From the NCBI GenBank assembly GCA_028285445.1, contig JANQPQ010000052.1, forward strand, positions 1-64,000: a DNA stretch of 64,000 bases. The letters run 5' to 3'. The translations under genes and the position numbers were made by a program. The notes under the pieces were generated by a model. It searched no databases. It saw only the letters and a program-made list of their open reading frames with translations, and was not told the origin of the DNA. Each line of letters starts with the position of its first letter. The first letter of the stretch is position 1. The DNA is from Cyclobacteriaceae bacterium. GTDB lineage: Bacteria > Bacteroidota > Bacteroidia > Cytophagales > Cyclobacteriaceae. Positions 18,189 to 27,100 of the stretch are shown one piece after another.

Positions 18189-20846
18189 TTATTCACTGCG
18201 TAGTATAGTTGCAGGATTCCTCGTTGCACCTCGCATTGATTGAATACTGACAATCATCAATGTGAAGATGAGTGCAACCAACCCAGAAAGCAGCAGGATG
18301 GGTATGGTATTACCAATCCTAAACTGGAAGTTGTTCAGCCACTGATCCATGGCGTAATAGCCCAGGGGAGCGGCAACGATAAATGCTATAAAGATAAGTG
18401 CGGAAAAGCTGCGATTTAGTAGAAACAGTATACCCCCCACTGATGCGCCCAGCACTTTTCTGACGGCTATTTCTTTTAACCTCTGCTCTGTGGTGTAAGC
18501 CGATAAGCCGAAAAGCCCTAAAGCGCATATGATGATAGCCACGAAAGTAAAGGACTCAATGATCTGACCAAAATTACGATCATCGTCATAGAGCTTGTTG
18601 AGATTACTGTCAAGGAAGAAATACTCAAATGGCAGATTAGGCAAAGTAGCTTCCCATTGTGATTCAAGCTGATCAACTAGTCCCGGATAATCGTTCGTTT
18701 CCAATTCAGCCATTATATAGGGATAAACTCTATTGGGTTGGATGATGAACATATAGGGGTCAATCTGGGCGTGAAGAGACATAAAATTAAAATCTCTAAT
18801 TACGCCTACTATCTGAAGGCCGACCATTGCGGTATCACTAACTGCGAATATCTTGCGCCCCACCACATCATTAATATCATAGCCGAGATTTTTCACTGCT
18901 GTCTCGTTAAGTACCGCAGCCCCCCCAACATCAGACGGTATCTCTTCACTAAAAGCTCTGCCTTTTACAACTTCTACACCAAGAGTTTCCATAAATCCGA
19001 AATCGATATTATTGCGTTGAATTCTTACCGTCTCGTCAGGCCCGGACCCCTCTTTGAAATATAGATTATCGCTTAGCACCCACTCCCCGGGATAGTAGGA
19101 CACCCCTGCCACCGACTTAACTCCTGCAATGGCACTTACTTGATTTCTTAACGTTTGATATTGTCCAATTCCTTCAGCGCTTTGTAAGGGAATTACCAGG
19201 CGGTTTTCCTTCTGGAAGCCTAATGACTTGTTCTGAACGTAATGGATCTGGTTGCGTACAGTTACTACACCAATAATCAGGGTAATGGCTATTATGAATT
19301 GGAATATCACCAATCCCTTTCTTATAAACAATCCTCCGCCCGTACGCTGCTGGCGGCCTTTTATTATGTTGACAATCTTCTGCGACGAAAGAAAAATTGC
19401 TGGATAGCTGCCGGCCAAAAGACTGGTAATTATGCCCAGACCAATGATCAGCAATAGGTAATTCAAATTATTAGTAAGGCTCACTACTAAATTCCTTTCC
19501 ACTAGTACGTTGAAATAAGGAAGCAACAAGTGAATTGCAACCACTGAAATTAGTATTGATAAGAAAGTTATTACTACAGCTTCGCCGAGGAACTGGTAAA
19601 TTAAGGAGGATCTGTAGGCCCCGAATACCTTGCGCACGCCGATTTCCTTGGCTCGCTTGGCTGATTGAGCCGTGGCCATGTTCATGAAATTTATGCAGGC
19701 AATAACCAGGATGAAAACCGCTATTGATAGTAATATGTAGATATATTCCACACTACCATTGATGCCAGTTTCGCCAGTTAAATCGGAGGTTAAATGTATG
19801 TCTGCCACGTTTTGCAGATGATGGCTTTTTGTTGCTCCAAAACTCTTCAATTGCTCACCTATGTGTTTATCGAGAAAGGCAGGTAATTTCTCCTCCAGTG
19901 CATCAGGGGATGACCCCTCCCTTAATTTGATGTAGGTATACAAGAAGTTATTCCCAGCCAATTCGTTTGAGGCGTAGATGAACCTTCCGACCACACCGCT
20001 GTTCATAGAGCAAATAAAGGCCGGGCTTACATGGGAGCTATGCTTGTTCTCATCATAAACTCCGGTTATTTCGTAATCACTTTTGCCGTGATTATTTGTA
20101 ATTGAAATCAGCTTGCCGATCGGGTCTTCATTGGCAAATAGCTTACTACTCAAAGCAGATGATAACACAACTTTTTGAGGGCCATTAAGGGCGCTGGTTC
20201 GATCGCCATGAATAAATTCGAAATTGAAAATCCGGAAATAAGAAGAATCGGCTAAGAAACCTTGAGTCTCAAAGAACTGCCTGTCTTGGTACTGGAGAAG
20301 GTTTTTGCTGACTTGCACGAAAATCGACAAACGGGTAGCTGTCTCAATCTCTGGAAAATCAACAGCCATAGCCTGCGCCAAGCCCGGAGGAGATGACGCT
20401 AACGCCAGATTGTCGTCATTTATATTCATCGAAGTCGCCACCCGGTAAATATTGTGAAAGTCCTCGTGGTGTTTGTCGTAGGATGTTTCATTATCAATAA
20501 ATATCAGGATCAAGAAAACACTTACTATCCCGGTGGAAAGTCCGAAGATGTTAGTGAGTGTATAATTCCTTTGCTTGATGAGGTTACGTAGGGCAATTTT
20601 GATGTAGTTCTTGAACATGTCTATAGGGTTTGTTCTGCGCTTATTTTCAGATGATTTTATCAGGTAGGGTCTTAAAGATCTTATCACGGTCCAGTTGTAT
20701 AACCACCTGGCTTTAAGCCTTCCCATCCTCTCAGAATTATCAACAAATTCCTCCATAAGGTCACCTTCGATTTCCTCAACTAATTCTGCTGTGCAGAACC
20801 AGCGCAAAAACGCACGGCTGAGATATGGTGGTTTTATGTCTGTCAT
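18189..20846 (-). CDS. FtsX/MacB-type ABC permease with N-terminal permease-prefix domain
   Basis: This 885-residue protein (from ATG 20846) has a soluble prefix at residues 1 to about 75 (PYLSRAFLRWFCTAELVEEI, EGDLMEEFVDN), then the permease core: TM1 at about 95-117, a periplasmic MacB_PCD domain, a first FtsX domain with AQSAKRAKEIGVRKVFGAYR and a second with TEQRLKEIAVRKVLGASVGG. The C-terminus is RNPATILRSE. An ATG at 20885 is also in frame, but ATG 20846 overlaps the PadR stop as ATGA, which is the classic coupled arrangement, and matches the paralogue at 27097. The prefix joins the core at an internal ATG (20618). It is closely similar to the permease at 27097-29742. Confidence 0.93.
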   Translation of the reverse strand: MTDIKPPYLSRAFLRWFCTAELVEEIEGDLMEEFVDNSERMGRLKARWLYNWTVIRSLRPYLIKSSENKRRTNPIDMFKNYIKIALRNLIKQRNYTLTNIFGLSTGIVSVFLILIFIDNETSYDKHHEDFHNIYRVATSMNINDDNLALASSPPGLAQAMAVDFPEIETATRLSIFVQVSKNLLQYQDRQFFETQGFLADSSYFRIFNFEFIHGDRTSALNGPQKVVLSSALSSKLFANEDPIGKLISITNNHGKSDYEITGVYDENKHSSHVSPAFICSMNSGVVGRFIYASNELAGNNFLYTYIKLREGSSPDALEEKLPAFLDKHIGEQLKSFGATKSHHLQNVADIHLTSDLTGETGINGSVEYIYILLSIAVFILVIACINFMNMATAQSAKRAKEIGVRKVFGAYRSSLIYQFLGEAVVITFLSILISVVAIHLLLPYFNVLVERNLVVSLTNNLNYLLLIIGLGIITSLLAGSYPAIFLSSQKIVNIIKGRQQRTGGGLFIRKGLVIFQFIIAITLIIGVVTVRNQIHYVQNKSLGFQKENRLVIPLQSAEGIGQYQTLRNQVSAIAGVKSVAGVSYYPGEWVLSDNLYFKEGSGPDETVRIQRNNIDFGFMETLGVEVVKGRAFSEEIPSDVGGAAVLNETAVKNLGYDINDVVGRKIFAVSDTAMVGLQIVGVIRDFNFMSLHAQIDPYMFIIQPNRVYPYIMAELETNDYPGLVDQLESQWEATLPNLPFEYFFLDSNLNKLYDDDRNFGQIIESFTFVAIIICALGLFGLSAYTTEQRLKEIAVRKVLGASVGGILFLLNRSFSALIFIAFIVAAPLGYYAMDQWLNNFQFRIGNTIPILLLSGLVALIFTLMIVSIQSMRGATRNPATILRSE

Positions 20847-21178
20847 TGTTGAGACTCCCTGCTTATCGCGGGAAATGATGCCCATAAACTGGCACGTATG
20901 TTCTTAACCTCCGTCAGGGCTGCAATCCCGTTATTGGTCACAAAAAAGTACTTCTTGCGCTTTCCACCTCTTTTCTGAGTAGCTTCTCCCTTCTCTGATC
21001 GGAGATAACCCTTTCGTTCTAAGCGGTACAGCGCCGAATGTATAGCGCTGAGGTTTATTCTTCTCCCGGTCCTTGATTCAGCTTCATACTTAACCGTAAG
21101 ACCGTAGGCCTCCCCTACCAATACGCCCACTGTAAGTAGCACTATTTCTTCAAACTCACCCAGGTACGTTCCTTTCAT
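20843..21178 (-). CDS. PadR family transcriptional regulator
   Basis: This 111-residue PadR protein has the N-terminal helix LGEFEEIVLLTVGVLVGEAY, the recognition region INLSAIHSALYRLERKGYL and the basic wing QKRGGKRKKYFFVT. It is nearly identical over long stretches to the PadR encoded at 26762 and less so to that at 2232. The stop overlaps the permease ATG by four bases. It probably represses its own operon. The start, ATG 21178, is preceded by AT-rich DNA (TATAAATGTAGA on the plus strand) that resembles the regions in front of the other PadR genes. Confidence 0.95.
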   Translation of the reverse strand: MKGTYLGEFEEIVLLTVGVLVGEAYGLTVKYEAESRTGRRINLSAIHSALYRLERKGYLRSEKGEATQKRGGKRKKYFFVTNNGIAALTEVKNIRASLWASFPAISRESQQ

Positions 21179-21298
21179 AGCTATATTTTATATAAATGTA
21201 GAATTTATTGGAGCACAATAAAATCCACAATTGTAAAATATATCAGTACTATAGACTACATCACCCGGAATTTTGTTACAACAACTACCGAATATTTT

Positions 21299-21328
21299 CA
21301 GTTGTATTACAATCAGTTGTATTACAAT
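21299..21328. repeat. two tandem 15-bp units each holding the palindrome TTGTATTACAA
   Basis: The unit CAGTTGTATTACAAT occurs twice head to tail (21299-21313 and 21314-21328). Each copy contains a perfect inverted repeat, TTGTA-T-TACAA. A third weaker version (TTGTTACAA) lies at 21273-21281. They sit between the divergent PadR gene (start 21178) and the NTF2-like gene (start 21424), which suggests a paired operator for an unknown dimeric regulator. Spacing of 15 bases is 1.4 helical turns. Confidence 0.5.
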
Positions 21329-21423
21329 TTGAGGCCAACGCAGCAATTAAATACCGCTGATAAACTTTTGGTTTCAGCTGCCGATATCATGGTATATTTT
21401 GCTAAGACAAAAACTGAGATACG

Positions 21424-21921
21424 ATGAAAATTATTATAGCCCTTCTGCTGTCGACAAGCATGGTACTTGCAAAGCATAATGATGAGGATGTGGAAACACC
21501 CCAAAGCCTCATTGATGCCTATTATGAGACCATATCTGGTCCTATTGGCGAGCAACGAGATTTTGATAGGTTTAGAAACCTTTTTCATCCCCAGGCCAGG
21601 CTCATTTATAGCTATTGGAATCAGCAAAGCCAAAAAGCTGAGTTAATGATTTTCAACACTGAAGAATTCATAGAAAAGCTTGATTACTTGGATAAAAAGG
21701 GCTTTTACGAGTTTGAATTGTATAACCGCATAGAAAAATATAATACCATTACCCAAGCCTTCAGTACCTATGAATACAAGACCGAAGACAAAACTATCGC
21801 GGGAAGGGGAATCACCAGTTACGAGCTCTTTTATGACGGCAATCGGTACTGGATAATGTCTATGTTCTGGGTGATGGAGGATGACAAGCACACAATTCCA
21901 GAGGTCTATTTACCCAAATAA
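21424..21921 (+). CDS. secreted NTF2-like (SnoaL-type) protein
   Basis: This 165-residue protein has a short signal peptide (MKIIIALLLSTSMVLAKH) and an NTF2/SnoaL-like fold suggested by TPQSLIDAYYETISGP, DFDRFRNLFHPQARLIYSYW and the closing strand YELFYDGNRYWIMSMFWVME. NTF2-like secreted proteins in Bacteroidota are of unknown function; some bind small molecules. The gene is divergent from the PadR module and lies 71 bases upstream of the CoA-transferase gene on the same strand. The tandem palindrome at 21299-21328 lies in its upstream region. Fold assignment is moderate; no catalytic role is claimed. Confidence 0.68.
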   Translation: MKIIIALLLSTSMVLAKHNDEDVETPQSLIDAYYETISGPIGEQRDFDRFRNLFHPQARLIYSYWNQQSQKAELMIFNTEEFIEKLDYLDKKGFYEFELYNRIEKYNTITQAFSTYEYKTEDKTIAGRGITSYELFYDGNRYWIMSMFWVMEDDKHTIPEVYLPK

Positions 21922-21992
21922 ACCAAGCCCAGTTTCGGCTACCTCGCCAATAAACTTTTATCGCACAAGCTATTGGCTTAATTTGCCGGCTA

Positions 21993-23087
21993 ATGGACAA
22001 CCGCGATATTTTCAAAAACCTCAAAGTAGTCGAACTGGCTACGGTACTAGCCGGGCCCGCAGTGGGAATGTTCTTCTCCGAACTTGGGGCTGAGGTTATA
22101 AAGATTGAAAATAAACGCACTGCCGGAGATGTGACGCGAGGCTGGAAACTGCCCCAGGAAGACCCCTCCTCTTCTTATTCAGCCTACTATCACAGTACCA
22201 ATTGGAACAAGCAATCACTTCTTCTTGACCTAACTAACTCAAGGGACAACGAACAGGCGCTGTCGCTAATATCGGAAGCGGATATTGTTATTACCAACTT
22301 TAGAGGCCAATCCGGTGCGAAATTGGGTATGGATTATGCCAACCTTTCCAAGCAGTTTCCTGGAATCATCTATGGAGCAATTACTACCTACGGTGAATCT
22401 TCCGACGAACCCGGGTTCGATGTGATGATTCAGGCCGAAACTGGCTGGATTTTCATGACCGGGGAACCTCAAGGCAACCCTGTAAAGATGCCAGTTGCGC
22501 TAATGGACATACTCGCAGCCCACCAACTTAAAGAAGGGATTTTAGTAGCATTGCTCCAGCGCGAACGAGATGGTAAGGGAGCAAAAGTGTCCGTTTCTTT
22601 ATTCGATGCTGGCATGTCGGCGCTGGCTAATCAGGCCTCAAATTGGCTGAATGTGGGTGTAATTCCTCAGCGAAAAGGTAGCCAGCATCCCAACATTGCC
22701 CCCTATGGCGATATCTTCTACACTCAGGACGATAAACCGATTTTACTTGCAGTTGGCACGGAGAAGCAGTTTCATGCGCTATGCAAGTTCCTGAGGCTTG
22801 CAGAAATTCCTGATAATCCAAGCTTTTCTTCCAATGCACAAAGAGTTGTAAATCGAGAATCATTGATTGCCAAATTGAAGCCAGCATTCCAGCAAATACC
22901 CCTGGCAGAGGTCTTAGAGGGCTTCAAGATGCATGGAGTACCGGCCGCGGCAATCCACGATATGCAGTCAGTATTTGAATCGCCACTTGCCAAATACAAT
23001 ATTCTTGAGGGAAAATCGTCTACAGGTGAAGGAGCGGAAAAAGGGTTCAAAACTGTACGCACGGCTACATTTCGAATCGAGAGATAG
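21993..23087 (+). CDS. CaiB/BaiF family (class III) CoA-transferase
   Basis: This 364-residue cytoplasmic enzyme opens with the class III CoA-transferase signature (VVELATVLAGPAVGMFFSEL, then GAEVIKIEN). The candidate catalytic aspartate is Asp143 in PGFDVMIQAETG, equivalent to the Asp that forms the acyl-CoA mixed anhydride in formyl-CoA transferase. The C-terminal small domain (VPAAAIHDMQSVFESPLAKY) is present. It would move CoA between carboxylic acids; the acid pair cannot be named. The length is a little shorter than the usual 390-430 residues but no key part seems missing. No acyl-CoA metabolic partner is nearby, so the pathway is open. Confidence 0.93.
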   Translation: MDNRDIFKNLKVVELATVLAGPAVGMFFSELGAEVIKIENKRTAGDVTRGWKLPQEDPSSSYSAYYHSTNWNKQSLLLDLTNSRDNEQALSLISEADIVITNFRGQSGAKLGMDYANLSKQFPGIIYGAITTYGESSDEPGFDVMIQAETGWIFMTGEPQGNPVKMPVALMDILAAHQLKEGILVALLQRERDGKGAKVSVSLFDAGMSALANQASNWLNVGVIPQRKGSQHPNIAPYGDIFYTQDDKPILLAVGTEKQFHALCKFLRLAEIPDNPSFSSNAQRVVNRESLIAKLKPAFQQIPLAEVLEGFKMHGVPAAAIHDMQSVFESPLAKYNILEGKSSTGEGAEKGFKTVRTATFRIER

Positions 23088-23144
23088 ATGTAATTTAATG
23101 AGGCTAATTGCCATCTATTCTCACCTTTTAACGTAAAACTTAAA

Positions 23145-23152
23145 TACCTTTG
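23145..23152 (+). promoter_or_regulatory. Bacteroidota-type -7 element (TACCTTTG) for the GAF gene
   Basis: TACCTTTG matches the TAnnTTTG -7 consensus exactly and lies 27 bases before the GAF gene's ATG, which would place transcription start around 23158. No good -33 TTG is visible at the expected spacing. Confidence 0.5.
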
Positions 23153-23168
23153 TAAGAACCTCAGAAAA

Positions 23169-23174
23169 AAGGAG
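23169..23174 (+). promoter_or_regulatory. strong Shine-Dalgarno (AAGGAG) for the GAF gene
   Basis: AAGGAG sits five bases before ATG 23180, in an A-rich stretch. Clear Shine-Dalgarno sites are rare in this phylum and I see few in this window, so this one supports the start choice and suggests efficient translation. Confidence 0.6.
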
Positions 23175-23179
23175 TTACC

Positions 23180-25552
23180 ATGATCTATAACGGAAAAGAG
23201 ATTGAATTTCCTGCAGTAATGCAGATAAGCTTTTTCAAAGTATTTGAAAAGCTAGAAGAGATGGCGCAGGATTCGGATAAATCTGTTGCCAACTACGCTA
23301 AAGAGATTCTCAAGGAAATGGAGAAATATCCGGAGCTTAGAGATGGCTTTGAGGACATCAACCTGATAAAGAAGTACAAGAAGCCAATAGCCAAGCTATC
23401 CAGGCTGCTCTTTCCAGATGCCCTGATGAGCAATGAGATCAAAGCATTGACTCCTCCTTTTAACTTCACTCCTATCCATACTTCTTCCAGGTTTGATAAC
23501 ATCATTAAGGCTTCAGGGGAGAATAAGGCTTCACACGAGGAACTTTCTATCATGAAGGATGTTGAGCCCGAGATGATGTACCTGTATTGCTGTTACTTTA
23601 TTTTGGGCAAACACTTTGGTTTTCCAGTGCATGCTGGTGGACACATGCAAGTTGACATATTCAATGAGAACCAAGGCATAATGAGGACCTACAAAATGGG
23701 CATTAATGCCGATTTGGTTGAGTTCGAGCCAACTAAGAAGGCAGTGAATATTACTGAGAAAGACTTTCATGAGTTGGTGGACAACTTTGGAGATATAAAA
23801 GTGTGGAAGAAGAAGTTTCCGCCTAACAGCTGGATTATGAAGGGCGTCAATCTTATCAACATGACTGATGCCACGATTGATAGGTCCATGTCTAACATTA
23901 CTTCCAATCTGCTAATCAAGAGCGCTGACTCCTTCGAAAACATCAGAAATAGTATTAGAAGTCTATTCAACAATCCGAAGCTGGAATTAGGTGCGATAAC
24001 GCTTGATAACAACAGCATGGTGCGAATTGATAAGCATGATGTAAAGAGTTTGCTGTTAAGTGAAAACGAATCAATTAGCTGCGATCCTGACAAAATGTGC
24101 CAACATACGTTTGGCCCACTTATTGAGAATCGAGAGCCCTTAGTAATTTCTGATATTGAAGCTTTCAACAAACAAACAGGTAGCGGCATTTCTGAGAAAT
24201 TGCTGTCAATGGGGCTTAAGAGCTATATAATAGCACCACTAATTAGTGAAGAAGAATTAGTTGGCTTCATGGAGCTGGGTTCTTACAACAAATACGAACT
24301 CAATTCTATAACTGTAGAAAAGCTGAATGAAATCATTCCTATTCTCGCAATGGCGCAGAAGCGATTTAAAGCAGAAGCGCAGAATATGGTGGAGGCCATT
24401 ATCCAGCAGGAATGTACTACCATTCACGATTCAGTGAAATGGCGTTTTGAGCAGGAAGCGAAAGAATTCATGCAGAAGCAGTTTAACAATGAACAGCCTG
24501 TTTTCAAAGACATCATTTTCAATAACCTCTACCCTCTTTATGGCCAACTAGATATTAAGGGGTCATCGAATAAGAGAAATGGAGCTGTAAAAGCCGACCT
24601 TATTAAGCAGCTTACTGGAGTGAAGAAAGTGCTAAAGTCAGCACTGGAGGAAACCGGCATGCCAGCTTACGAAGAATTGATATACAGAGTGGATGGCTAC
24701 CGTGCGGAGATGAGGAATGGCCTACTAGCAGGTAGTGAACATAAGATTTTAGGCTTCTTAAAGAAGGATATTTATCCTGTTTTTAGCCACCTCAAAGAGC
24801 GAAACAGAGAAGTTGGTGCGCTGGTAGATAAGTACAGAGAGATGCTTGATCCGGATCTCAATACAGTTTATGAGGAAAGGAAAAAGTATGACACCAGTGT
24901 TAATCTGATTAATCAAAGACTAGCGTCATATCTGGATGATCGCCAGGAGGAAGCGCAGAAAATGTACCCGCACTACTTCGAGCGGTACAAAACCGATGGT
25001 GTTGAGTACAATATGTATATCGGAGAATCCATATCTCAGGTGCAGAAATTCGACCCAATCTATTTACAGAACCTTAGAATCTGGCAGTTGGTTGTAATGT
25101 GCGAGTTGGAGAATGAATTCAAGAAAATTCAGAAGGAACTTCACACAGATATTGAGGTAGCGTCCCTGATACTGGTTTACAACACACCACTTTCTGTTCA
25201 CTTCAGAATGGATGAAAAGCGATTTGATGTGGAAGGCGCTTATAATGCCAGGTATGAGATCATCAAAAAGCGTGTTGATAAGGCCCACATAAAAGGAACG
25301 AAAGAGCGGATTACACAGCCCGAGCATATTGCCATAATTTATTCGCAAGAACAAGATGCCAGGGAATACAGAAAATACCTGAAATACCTTGAAGCAAGAG
25401 GCTATATCAAAGAAGGTTTTGAAGATCTGGAATTAGAAGACCTGCAAGGTATTACTGGTCTTAGAGCACTGAGAGCTAAGGTTTCATACAAAATCCCAAA
25501 GAAGAAAGAGGGACTTACCATCGACGAGCTGATGGAAGTGATTGAGAAGTAA
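23180..25552 (+). CDS. large GAF-domain protein of unknown function
   Basis: This 790-residue soluble protein has no signal peptide or membrane helices. A GAF-like module lies around residues 270-410, with SFENIRNSIRSLFNNPKLEL leading into a sensor-type fold (CQHTFGPLIENREPLVISDI; IIAPLISEEELVGFMELGSY). The N-terminal ~260 and the C-terminal ~370 residues are helix-rich, Lys/Glu-rich and match no family I can name. GAF domains bind small ligands such as cyclic nucleotides, bilins or haem, or serve in dimerisation. The cyclase gene follows 44 bases downstream, so the two may form a signalling pair in which GAF reads or tunes the cyclic nucleotide. Homologues of this architecture appear to be restricted to Bacteroidota, as far as I can judge. 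Confidence 0.75.
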   Translation: MIYNGKEIEFPAVMQISFFKVFEKLEEMAQDSDKSVANYAKEILKEMEKYPELRDGFEDINLIKKYKKPIAKLSRLLFPDALMSNEIKALTPPFNFTPIHTSSRFDNIIKASGENKASHEELSIMKDVEPEMMYLYCCYFILGKHFGFPVHAGGHMQVDIFNENQGIMRTYKMGINADLVEFEPTKKAVNITEKDFHELVDNFGDIKVWKKKFPPNSWIMKGVNLINMTDATIDRSMSNITSNLLIKSADSFENIRNSIRSLFNNPKLELGAITLDNNSMVRIDKHDVKSLLLSENESISCDPDKMCQHTFGPLIENREPLVISDIEAFNKQTGSGISEKLLSMGLKSYIIAPLISEEELVGFMELGSYNKYELNSITVEKLNEIIPILAMAQKRFKAEAQNMVEAIIQQECTTIHDSVKWRFEQEAKEFMQKQFNNEQPVFKDIIFNNLYPLYGQLDIKGSSNKRNGAVKADLIKQLTGVKKVLKSALEETGMPAYEELIYRVDGYRAEMRNGLLAGSEHKILGFLKKDIYPVFSHLKERNREVGALVDKYREMLDPDLNTVYEERKKYDTSVNLINQRLASYLDDRQEEAQKMYPHYFERYKTDGVEYNMYIGESISQVQKFDPIYLQNLRIWQLVVMCELENEFKKIQKELHTDIEVASLILVYNTPLSVHFRMDEKRFDVEGAYNARYEIIKKRVDKAHIKGTKERITQPEHIAIIYSQEQDAREYRKYLKYLEARGYIKEGFEDLELEDLQGITGLRALRAKVSYKIPKKKEGLTIDELMEVIEK

Positions 25553-25596
25553 GCTGCCATAAAACACCCTGTCTCTTTCCGGCTTAACCATTAACA

Positions 25597-26685
25597 ATGA
25601 ATGAGAAGCTAATCATTAGTCTGCGGCGAATTGCCACAGTGTTAGTGTTTTGGCTTTTACTGGCGTTTCTCATTCCGGTACATGAGACACTGTTCCTTGC
25701 AAATTTTCCTGGCATCATGGATAGTACCTACCTCAGCGATTACAGCCTGCAAGGCTCAATAATTGCCGGTTTAGTTTCCACAGCATTGGCCGCGATAATT
25801 TTCGGTGTACTGGAGGAGTTCTACTTTAGGGTGAAGCTACGGAGGAAAAGCCTCGGCACCATAGCGGCCACCAAAACTGGTATCTACCTCACTATGATGG
25901 TAGTTCTCAATACCTTGGGCTCCTTTTCCTATAATAGCTTTGTGCTGGGCAAATCTCCAATGAATCCCGCAGTGGTTGGCAAAGTGCAGATATATCTCTC
26001 TAGTGCAGCCTTCTTTAATAACCTGCTGATCTACATGGTAGTGTTGATTTCAACAATATTCTTTCTCCTGGTAAATGATCGCTTTGGAAAAGGAATGCTA
26101 TGGAGATTTATAAGAGGTAAATATCACCACCCCAAGGAAGAATACAGGGCCTTCATGTTTCTTGATATTAAATCCTCCACCACCTTAGGTGAGAAACTTG
26201 GTCATACTCGTTATTTTGCCCTGCTCAACGACTTCTTTGAAGATCTTACTGACCCCATCCTGGAGTACAACGGCGAAATCTATCAGTACGTCGGCGATGA
26301 GGTAGTTATTACCTGGAACGAAAGACATTTCCACAAGGTAATTCCCTGCTTCTTTGAAATCCTCTCTAAGATTGAGGACAAGCAGTCCCATTATCTCTCT
26401 AAATACGGTGAAGAAGTAAAGTTTAAGGCTGGCGCTCACCTAGGATATGTCACAGTTGGTGAAGTTGGTGTTAGCAAACGGGAAATTGTCTATTCGGGTG
26501 ATGTGCTAAATACCGCTGCCCGAATTCAAAGCAAATGCAACGAACTTGGACAATCCCTACTTATTTCCGAAGCGCTACTCAATAAATCCAAACTTAGCAG
26601 TACTTATTCCCATCGCCATCTAGCTGATATATTGTTAAGAGGCAAAGAACAGATTGTGCCAATTTATGCTGTAGAATCGGTTTAA
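25597..26685 (+). CDS. membrane class III adenylate/guanylate cyclase
   Basis: This 362-residue protein has about four N-terminal membrane segments (residues ~10-165; e.g. VLVFWLLLAFLIPVHETLF and IYMVVLISTIFFLLVN), then a class III cyclase catalytic domain at about 185-360. Metal-binding aspartates are visible: Asp190 in FMFLDIKSSTTL and Asp234 in YQYVGDEVVITW. The conserved GDVLNTAARIQSKC motif supplies the catalytic Asn and Arg. The enzyme should make cAMP or cGMP from the nucleoside triphosphate at the inner face of the membrane; nucleotide choice cannot be settled by eye. It is co-directional with the GAF gene 44 bases upstream. Confidence 0.93.
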   Translation: MNEKLIISLRRIATVLVFWLLLAFLIPVHETLFLANFPGIMDSTYLSDYSLQGSIIAGLVSTALAAIIFGVLEEFYFRVKLRRKSLGTIAATKTGIYLTMMVVLNTLGSFSYNSFVLGKSPMNPAVVGKVQIYLSSAAFFNNLLIYMVVLISTIFFLLVNDRFGKGMLWRFIRGKYHHPKEEYRAFMFLDIKSSTTLGEKLGHTRYFALLNDFFEDLTDPILEYNGEIYQYVGDEVVITWNERHFHKVIPCFFEILSKIEDKQSHYLSKYGEEVKFKAGAHLGYVTVGEVGVSKREIVYSGDVLNTAARIQSKCNELGQSLLISEALLNKSKLSSTYSHRHLADILLRGKEQIVPIYAVESV

Positions 26686-26706
26686 GTGATCTTTTTTAGC
26701 TGATAT

Positions 26707-26750
26707 TATTTACATATATAGATTTAATTAATTATATTTACATATATAGA
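26707..26750. repeat. 16-bp direct repeat TATTTACATATATAGA in front of PadR gene (candidate operator)
   Basis: TATTTACATATATAGA occurs at 26707-26722 and 26735-26750, 28 bases apart, just before the PadR ATG at 26762. The reverse complement contains TATATATGTAAATA, close to the AT-rich ATGTA motifs upstream of the other two PadR genes. ACAT/ATGT half-sites are known from characterised PadR operators. It probably covers the promoter and serves autoregulation. Confidence 0.5.
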
Positions 26751-26761
26751 AATTATTAAAA

Positions 26762-27100
26762 ATGAAAGGAACCTACCTTGGCGAATTTGAAGAGATTGTA
26801 CTACTAACAGTTGGCGTACTGGATGGCGAAGCCTACGGGCTTTCCGTAAAGTACGAGGCCGAGCAACGTACCAATCGAAAGATAAACCTTTCTGCTATAC
26901 ATTCTGCCCTCTACCGTCTGGAACGGAAGGGATATCTCCGTTCGGAAATGGGAGAAGCGACACAACGTCGGGGTGGTAAAAGGAAAAAATACTTCTTCGT
27001 CACTTCACAGGGAGTAAGGGCTCTTAATGAAATCAAAACCATCCGTGCTGACCTATGGGCATCCCTGCCCAAGGTGGTCCTGAAAGAGGGCAAGGCTTGA
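26762..27100 (+). CDS. PadR family transcriptional regulator
   Basis: This 112-residue PadR repressor shares its whole first half with the PadR at 20843-21178 (MKGTYLGEFEEIVLLTVGVL identical; INLSAIHSALYRLERKGYL identical), with drift concentrated at the C-terminus. The basic wing is QRRGGKRKKYFFVT. A 16-bp direct repeat lies immediately upstream. Its stop overlaps the likely TTG start of the permease (TTGA, 27097-27100). The pair forms an inverted paralogue of the 18189-21178 module. Confidence 0.95.
   Translation: MKGTYLGEFEEIVLLTVGVLDGEAYGLSVKYEAEQRTNRKINLSAIHSALYRLERKGYLRSEMGEATQRRGGKRKKYFFVTSQGVRALNEIKTIRADLWASLPKVVLKEGKA

Noticed and set aside
20846..20885. Earlier ATG (20885) for the prefix-permease
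   Set aside because: It lies within the PadR gene and adds an unrelated 13-residue lead. ATG 20846 forms the coupled ATGA overlap and matches the paralogue.
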